Of a stretch of DNA of 64,000 bases, positions 57,982 through 64,000 are shown piece after piece; the stretch's first letter is position 1; each line of letters begins with the position of its first letter. The stretch spans positions 1,364,001 to 1,428,000 of the forward strand of contig CM049988.1 of the NCBI GenBank assembly GCA_016630955.3, in the 5' to 3' direction. Below the pieces are notes generated by a model. That model was not told the DNA's origin. It ran no database searches and saw only the letters and a list, made by a program, of their open reading frames with translations. Position numbers and translations under genes: made by a program. Source of the DNA: Didymella arachidicola (taxonomy: Eukaryota; Ascomycota; Dothideomycetes; Pleosporales; Didymellaceae).

Positions 57982-60900
57982 ATGAGCTCCGCCCCGCGCG
58001 TGGTGCCCGCGGCGCTCAGCTTCCTCGCCATCTACAATCCGGCGCTGGGCGACTCGGACGAGACGTTCCACCAGCAGGTCGTCTTCTACTACGCGAAGAA
58101 GCCCGGCAGAAGCCGTGCGGGGGCGCAGCCGGGGGAGAGTGCGACGCTGCGTGAGGAAGAGAACGCGAAGCTGCGCCAGGTCGGCCTCGCGCAGGGCATG
58201 GTGGGCTTCGCGCGCTCCTTCTCCAGCGCCGACAGCGTCGACGCGATTGACACGGAGAAGAGCCGCATCGTGCTGCACGAGCTGGAGCCCGGCTGGTGGA
58301 TTCTGGCGGCAAGCCTCCCTCTTGCCCATGCTCGCTGCTGGCTAACCGCACCAGTCCATCGACCTCACCCAGCTGCCCGCGCCGACGCGCTCCAACGACA
58401 CGCCCGCCGTCGAGTACTCCAGCCGCGAAGTCAGCCCCCCGGCCCTGCTCGTCCAGCAGCTCGTCCGCGCCCACGGCATCTTCACCCTGCACCACGGCTG
58501 GCCCCTCGACCAGCTGCTGCAGAAGCACCCGCGCCCCAAGTTCTGCAGCATCCTCGCCACCTACTGGGCCCGCTTCTGCCCCACCTGGGACGTCCTGCTG
58601 CACGGCAGTCCTGCGGTGGACATGTTCAACGCGCTCAAGCTTGCGGCCGGCGGCGAGCTGGGCATGGGCGTCGGCGAGGAGGAGTGGGGCAGCAGCGAGC
58701 GCGACGTCCTCGAGGACTTTGCCCGCCGCACCGAGGGCCTCGTCGACGTCGTCGTCTCGCGCTTCGGCGAGGCGGCACCCGCGCAGCACAGGAAGAGCAA
58801 CCCAGAACGCCGCCCGCGAGACGACACGCCCGCCGAGCCGTGGCTCGGCAGTGGCACACACGTCGCTGCGACCGACGGCGTCGTCTTCTCGGGCGTCGGC
58901 GGCCTCAGTCGCGCCAGTCTGCGCGACATGGCCCACTGGACCGAGTCGATATTCCACTACGGCGACCACGCATACGGCGTCCGCGACAACCCCACCGCCG
59001 ACCGCCGCAGACGCCGCAGGAGAGACCCCAACGCGTCGAGGAGGAAACCAGGGCCGCTGGAAAAGGCACCGCCCCACGACTCGGGGACTGGCGAGCCACC
59101 GCGCATACCGCCGCCCATTGTCAGGGCCGTCGAGAGCTCGCTGGACAGTGCCTCGAAGGCTGTGGACCAGGGCAAGTCCGCGCAAAACAAAGACCGCGGG
59201 CCCGCACAGCAAGAGGGCACCGTACTGGCGTCACTCGGCGACACCGACACGTGGATCAAGTACATGACGCTTGGCTACGGCACACCATGGGGGAAGAAGC
59301 AGACAGGCTCTACAGACACGCCAGCACCGCCCACAGACCCCTCACCACCCACGGAAACACATCCCGAGCCGCCCCCCGCCATGCGCTACATCGAGCCCGC
59401 CCCTGACGTCGACCTGGCCGAAGAGAAGCGCAGAGCCCAGGTCCGCGCCGAAAACGATGGCTACTTTCTCATCGGGCTCAAGGGCGACATGGTCGAGGCC
59501 GACATGGACGACGACAACGGCGACTGGAACGCCCGCATCCCCCTCAGGACCGTCTACGTGCACCAAGTCAAGAGCAGCACGTCGAGCAGTCTGAGCGAGA
59601 GCGACGGCACGCCCAGCGAGGAAACGCACGCGCCGAGCTGGAATGCGGGGGTGAAGCTGGAGAAGTCGAGACTGAGGCCGGTTGTATATGTTGTATGTTT
59701 TCGGTTCTTTCAATTCGCTCAACTCACCCTCGCTACCCAACTCACCCTCTCTACCCAACTCACCCTCTCTACCCAACTCACCCTCTCTACCCAACGCACC
59801 CTAACTCTACCCAACTCACCCTACTCTACCCAACTCACCCTAACTCATCCCTAACTCTACCCCGAACTCTACACTAACTCTAAACCCTAACTCACTCACC
59901 TAAATCTACCCAACTCACCCTAACTCTACCCACTCAACCCTAAACCAACACCCTAACTCTAAACCCAACTCAACCTACTCTACCCAACTCACCCTACCTC
60001 TACCCAACTCTACCCAACTCACCCTAACTCTACCCAACTCACCCTAACTCTACCCAACTCACCCTAACTCTACCCAACTCACCCTAACTCTACCCAACTC
60101 ACCCTAACTCTACCCAACTCACCCTAACTCTACCCAACTCACCCTAACTCTACCCAACTCACCCTAACTCTACCCAACTCACCCTAACTCTACCCAACTC
60201 ACCCTAACTCTACCACAACCTTGCTAACATCACAGCACCGCCCCTTTATATACACCTTCCTCTTCGCACACCGCACCCCCGCCCTCACCCTCGCCACCTT
60301 CTACCGCTCCCTCCACGCCTTCTTCGCCCCGCTCCACCGCAGCCTCGACCGCAACACCGCCCCCCACCGCGTCGCACAGCGCCTCGCCGCCGCACGAAAC
60401 CACCAAACCACCACTTCCACCACCGCCGCCGCCGGCCCAAACGACATGCCCATCTTCGACCTCGTCTGGGACCCGCGCACGCTCACCCTGCATTCCTCCC
60501 TCCCCAACATCCCAGACCCGGGGACCCTCATCGCCGAGGGCCTGTCCAGCAGCACCGTCGACGCACGCGGCTGGAGCAGACTCGAAGCCCTCAACGTGCA
60601 CTCCCAGATCCTCACCACCGTCGCAGCAACCCGCCGCGGCCGCACCGAAATCGAGCGCACCTGCAAGACCGCCCGCGGGTGGTGGGTCGTCTGGATGCGG
60701 CTCCCCCCCAGCCTCCCCTCCGCGCCCGACCCCTCCGACACCACGAGCTCTGGAAGCAGGGCTTTCAACACCGACGAGCTGCGCGAAGCGTTCCTCGTTC
60801 GCAGAGCGCGGGATTATGATTCGAGCCACCCTAGTGTGAGTGGGAGGAGCATCGCGAGCGGTATGTGGAACGGCATCGGCTTAGGCGCGGGCTCGACAGC

Positions 60901-61009
60901 GCAGCGCATGGGCGGCAAGGCCGCGGGGTGGGGGCCTAGAGGACTGGCTGAGGGGATTGGGATTGATGCGCGGCGCTATGTGGATGAGCTGTTGAGTCTG
61001 AACCGGTGA
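57982..61009 (+). CDS. ccz1: Vacuolar fusion protein Ccz1, with a GC-AG intron and a satellite-filled intron
   Basis: Exons 57982-58308, 58355-59692 and 60236-61009 encode 812 aa. The first longin domain opens PAALSFLAIYNPALG and continues DETFHQQVVFYYAKK, diagnostic for Ccz1. The first intron (46 nt) has a GC donor (GCG|GCAAGC) and a CTAAC branch site with CCAG acceptor; no GT donor fits WWILA-SIDLT. Exon 2 carries long charged and Pro-rich insertions. The second intron (543 nt, GTATGT..CTAACATCACAG) consists almost wholly of a 20-bp minisatellite. Exon 3 resumes with HRPFIYTFLFAHRT. Ccz1 with Mon1 is the exchange factor for Ypt7/Rab7 on late endosomes and vacuoles. The ATG at 57982 was preferred over 57913. 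Confidence 0.88.
59713..60214 (+). repeat. 20-bp telomere-like minisatellite inside a ccz1 intron
   Basis: The unit is ACCCTAACTCTACCCAACTC. Nine identical units run head to tail from 60021 to 60200, with a tenth partial one. Upstream, from about 59713, the array is degenerate, with ACTCACCCTCTCTACCCA-type variants and stretches such as CTAAACCCTAACTC. Each unit holds one CCCTAA, the C-strand of the fungal telomere repeat. The array lies wholly between the GTATGT donor and the CTAAC branch site. Confidence 0.95.
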
Positions 61010-61220
61010 GTGTATACAGAGAGGAATGCCTGCGTCTACTTCGTCCATGTCTCCGGTGGACCTATGGGCCCAGCTACGAGCTTTTCAAACTGCAATGACT
61101 CGATATACGGTATTGGCACTAGACTTGCCCTCCACTTGTTCCTTGTTGAGAAGTTTAATGCTGAACGAAGCTATTGTGCTCGTGTTGTACAATGCCTTAT
61201 ACCCAAAATGCCAACGGGTG

Positions 61221-61243
61221 TGCCATGCCATGCCATGCCATGC
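61221..61243. repeat. TGCCA tandem repeat
   Basis: Four perfect TGCCA units plus a partial one, in the region between ccz1 and the aspartic protease (convergent 3' flanks). Confidence 0.8.
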
Positions 61244-61308
61244 TGTGCCGTGAACGCCTAACCATGCTTGTACCCAATCCGGATCCCGAAATGCGCCCTT
61301 TTTGATAC

Positions 61309-62838
61309 CTATGTGAAGAGAGAAAGTACGGCCGCAATCATGGCCAATGCAAGAGGAGCCTTGATCGAAGCAGAGCCACCTTTCTGGTTCTGTCCCTGGC
61401 TCTCCGCGACAGCACTCGAGGACGGAGCCGAGCCGCGTCCCACAGCCGCTGTCTGCGCCGCGCTCGCAGTCCCCGTGGTCGACGTCGAAGCAGCACTTGG
61501 ACTGGCGCTGGTACTGCTCTGCTGAGTCTGCTCGTCCTCGGTCGGCGGCACGCCCAACCCAACGCGACTCGCCTCAAAGTCAAACACGCTGTACACGTTC
61601 TTCAGAAAGACGTCGCCGACCAGCCACTGGCTCTCGTTGAACGTCTGCCTGCCCACAATCTTGCTCTGGCACAGCCCGGAATCGAGTTTTCCGCCCAGCC
61701 AGTCCGCAGTCGAGATGTTGTAGCTTTGGGTCCCGAAGACAAACGCCAGCGTCGAGGCAGTGTCGCACGGCACGCTGAACGCCTCGCCGTCCTGCTTGAA
61801 CCCCGTCATGGGGGAGTGCAGCGCCAGTGCGTCGGCCGGCGGCATCAGGATGTAGCTCGTCCCCGTGTCCATGATGGCCCTCTTGCCGCTGAGACCGACG
61901 CGCACGCCGTCCACGCTGGCGTCTGCTACGCTGATCTCCCAGAAGCCGGTTTCGTTCGGGGTGCAATCGAGCCAGTTCAGATCGCCGGCGTATCGTGCCT
62001 TGTTGGCTGCGCCGAGGTTTAGTTCGCCGTCGGCGAGACCGTCGCGCGAGCGGCTGAGGTGGATTGCGTAGAGTTTCGAGTCGATCAGTTTCGCGTCACG
62101 CAGCGAGGTCATGATTTGTGCGCTGCCAGACACAGTGTCGCCCCGCCCGATGCCCAGGATGCCGTCCATGGGGTATGACTTGAATTCGTCCGAGACGTTG
62201 GTTGCGAGGCCGAAGGAGACGCTGGGCGAAAGCGAGCCGATGTGCAGCGTGTCTGTTGCGAGGGTGCCGCTGACCGAGCCGGTACCGTAGGTGACGCTGA
62301 AGGGCGTAGACTGCGTCTGCACAAGTCAGAAAGCGGCGAGCTGGCCGAAATGAATGAGACGTACTGTTAAAGAGCTCGAGTCGCCTTTGCCAAACGTCGT
62401 GTGCGTTCGGCAGGCATCGCTCTTGCAGTCCTGGCCCATGACCCATGTGTTGCTCGCTGCCGAGTCGAGAAGCAAACGGTACTCTTCCTTGCTATCGCCA
62501 AAGGTCACGGCGACCATGTAGCTCAGATCGCTCCCATCTTGGTCGACTGCTACGCTGTTTTGCTGGCTGGGGTTTTTCGAATCGACAATTTTGTATGTGT
62601 TCTGCTGCCTCGAGCGCAGGGGGACGGGGACGCGTCGAAGCGGGAGTGTGATAGATCCCGAGTTCGCTGAATCTCTCCTCACTCCCAATCCCCCGCGAAT
62701 CTCTCTTGAAAGCTCCGCACCTCGTCGACTCGACCATGTCGTTGCGCTACCGCTGTTGTACTGGTAGGGATAGAAGGCTGTGACTGTCGGCCACAGTGCA
62801 GCTGATGCAGCCAGCCAAGTTGACAATTGGGCATGCAT
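61309..62838 (-). CDS. Secreted, GPI-type aspartic protease with an altered first active-site motif
   Basis: Two exons, complement(61309-62316, 62365-62838; 48-nt intron), encode 493 aa. The N-terminus MHAQLSTWLAASAALWPTVT is a signal peptide. The pepsin-type fold shows two halves: the first active-site segment is LLLDSAASNTWVMG and the second is AIMDTGTSYILMP. The flap region reads PFSVTYGTGSVSGTLATD and VSFGLATNVSDEF precedes DGILGIGRGD. A Ser/Thr/Ala-rich linker leads to a hydrophobic C-terminal end (PLALAMIAAVLSLFT), as in GPI-anchored yapsin/CtsD-type proteases. The first motif has Ala where Gly is normal. The frame is open upstream to 62880 without an ATG. It likely acts on the cell surface. 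Confidence 0.9.
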
Positions 62839-62882
62839 TGTTGATGTGATGAAGAACAGGAGATAAGGACTCAACTTCAACT

Positions 62883-62906
62883 AAGAAGTCAAGAAGTCAA
62901 GAAGTC
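62883..62906. repeat. Three tandem AAGAAGTC units
   Basis: Three perfect copies of an 8-nt unit about 45-68 bp upstream of the aspartic protease start codon, so in its leader or core promoter. Confidence 0.85.
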
Positions 62907-63611
62907 AATAAGCCAAGAAATAGCGCAGTGAAAGCAAATGCAAGGTCAAATTCCAGTGAGCGCCGCTGTCAAGGCAGAGAGTCCGGGAGCGTCTATCCAA
63001 ACAAGACAAACCTCAATCCCAAAGACACGGAGAAAGGGAGGTGCATGGCGGCCGACCACAAAGGGACAGCCATCTTCACGCTCGGCTCTTCCATGCGCGA
63101 TGCGACCATGGTGACGTCTGGGAGTCTGTGTTGCGTCCGTGTTGAGACGATCGACAGGATCAGGATGCTGGTGTTTGCAGCGAATGTGGGGCGACCCCTG
63201 ATTCTCAGCTACCAGACTGCCGGATCGAGGATCTTGAAACCGCCATTCGGTGCCAGGCACGCCAATAACGGCGTGTGGAACGCCTGTCATGCGTTATGTT
63301 GGGACGTTTGAGGGTTCCTAGGCGGGCGTCTGGATGGGGGAGAGGGGCTGGTGATTGCTGGGCTGGAGAGCTTAGCGTAGCTTATGGACTTGATACTATA
63401 TATTCCAACGCATCGATTCCAATTGAATGCAAACGACAGGTATGTCATCAAACAGGACTTTACTCGAAGGGACCGCTATGTGAAATGGATGCTCTCATGT
63501 AGTTCGTTATCGATATGTCCAGCCCTACGCCTTATGCTAATGATATGTCGTCTATCGAACCTCAGGCCAATAATTACTACGAAACTAAAACTCGACACCG
63601 ACACATGCCGT
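62907..63611. other. Intergenic region
   Basis: About 0.7 kb. A 127-codon plus-strand frame at 62928-63311 overlaps a 114-codon minus-strand frame; neither has a motif. No gene called. Confidence 0.45.
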
Positions 63612-64000
63612 CTAATATCTTCGGCGCAAGCCATGTGCAGCCAAAGTGTCGCAATTGGGCATTGGCATGTTCCTCGCCTGCGCCATGGCTTCCTCGTCGA
63701 CGAAGAACCACCCTTGCGCGTCTTGCATCTTCTTGCTCTGCGCATATTGCTCGTTGTTGCACCGTACGTCCAGCGTGTGTACGTACGAGTTCTCGACCTG
63801 CTTATCTAGCGCCTTCCACCTCTTGTCTCGCGGGTTGCTACCGTAGTCCTGACAGACGGAGTTTGCGACGTAGTAGTTGACGCCGAATGCGCCTTGTGAC
63901 TTGTGCATGCATGTGAACTCGCGCTGTGGTGTGAACGCAAACGACGGCCCTGAACTCGATGATCCGCCTGAGAAGAGTGACGATAGCAGTGGCAGGACGA
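63612..64000 (-). CDS. Hypothetical protein, C-terminal part only (5' end outside window)
   Basis: A minus-strand frame runs from the window edge to a stop at 63612-63614, about 129 codons. It begins LPLLSSLFSGGSSSSGPSFA, then REFTCMHKSQGAFGVNYYVA, NSVCQDYGSNPRDKRWKALD, VENSYVHTLDVRCNNEQYAQ and a charged end. The three cysteines and balanced composition suggest a folded, possibly secreted or lumenal protein. No family is recognised, and the N-terminus lies beyond the window. Confidence 0.5.
   Translation of the reverse strand, partial: VLPLLSSLFSGGSSSSGPSFAFTPQREFTCMHKSQGAFGVNYYVANSVCQDYGSNPRDKRWKALDKQVENSYVHTLDVRCNNEQYAQSKKMQDAQGWFFVDEEAMAQARNMPMPNCDTLAAHGLRRRY

Noticed and set aside
57913..59406. 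497-codon frame reading through the first ccz1 intron
   Set aside because: After the intron it continues in the wrong phase with Arg/Pro/Ala-rich nonsense; the spliced Ccz1 frame carries the family motifs.
1..64000. PKS/NRPS core genes, CRISPR arrays, intact transposases or viral genes
   Set aside because: Looked for on both strands; no diagnostic motif was found.

Overview
This window comes from a filamentous ascomycete (Pezizomycotina), most likely a Dothideomycete. The genes are intron-rich. Their introns are mostly 45-60 nt, GT..AG, with CTAAC/CTGAC-type branch sites just before the acceptor. The proteins are typically fungal: NADP-glutamate dehydrogenase, Rho1, Med5, Ufd2, Scy1, Ccz1, GH71, PL1, a HET-domain protein and LPAELRN-type proteins. 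There is no PKS, NRPS, CRISPR array, intact transposon or virus that I can see. Gene models below were spliced by hand from both strands; coding lengths divide by three except where stated.

Left part (1-28.5 kb) is accessory in character. It starts with a truncated HET-domain gene, a secreted GH71 alpha-1,3-glucanase and a dienelactone hydrolase. Next come an acyl-CoA synthetase (minus), a BAHD-type acyltransferase (plus) and an acyl-CoA oxidase (plus). The synthetase and the oxidase both end in -LAKL, a PTS1-like peroxisomal signal, so these genes look like a small peroxisome-linked acyl-CoA module around a 2.3 kb divergent promoter. After them lie an LPAELRN-type protein, a secreted PL1 pectate lyase, a 4 kb gene-poor stretch, an intron-containing tRNA-Ala(AGC) with a detached inverted copy of its 3' end, a low-complexity protein, and a broken gene of the fungal STAND N-terminal (Fungal_N/Helo-like) family.

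Middle part (29.6-50 kb) is mostly conserved housekeeping: NADP-GDH, an aldo-keto reductase with an awkward splice junction, a conserved protein of the type often labelled Ilp, Mediator subunit 5, mitochondrial malonyl-CoA:ACP transacylase, an SDR oxidoreductase, the Scy1-like pseudokinase, a second LPAELRN-type gene, and a TA-rich gene-poor stretch with decayed coding fragments.

Right part (50-64 kb) holds Rho1 and Ufd2 (divergent, 1.6 kb apart), methionyl-tRNA formyltransferase and Ccz1 (divergent, 0.5 kb apart), a GPI-type aspartic protease with an unusual first active-site motif, and the 3' end of an unrecognised gene. Ccz1 has a GC-AG intron and a 543-nt intron filled with a telomere-like 20-bp minisatellite. 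The strongest candidates for something new are the LAKL-tagged acyl-CoA module with its promoter hairpin and the telomere-like minisatellite inside Ccz1.
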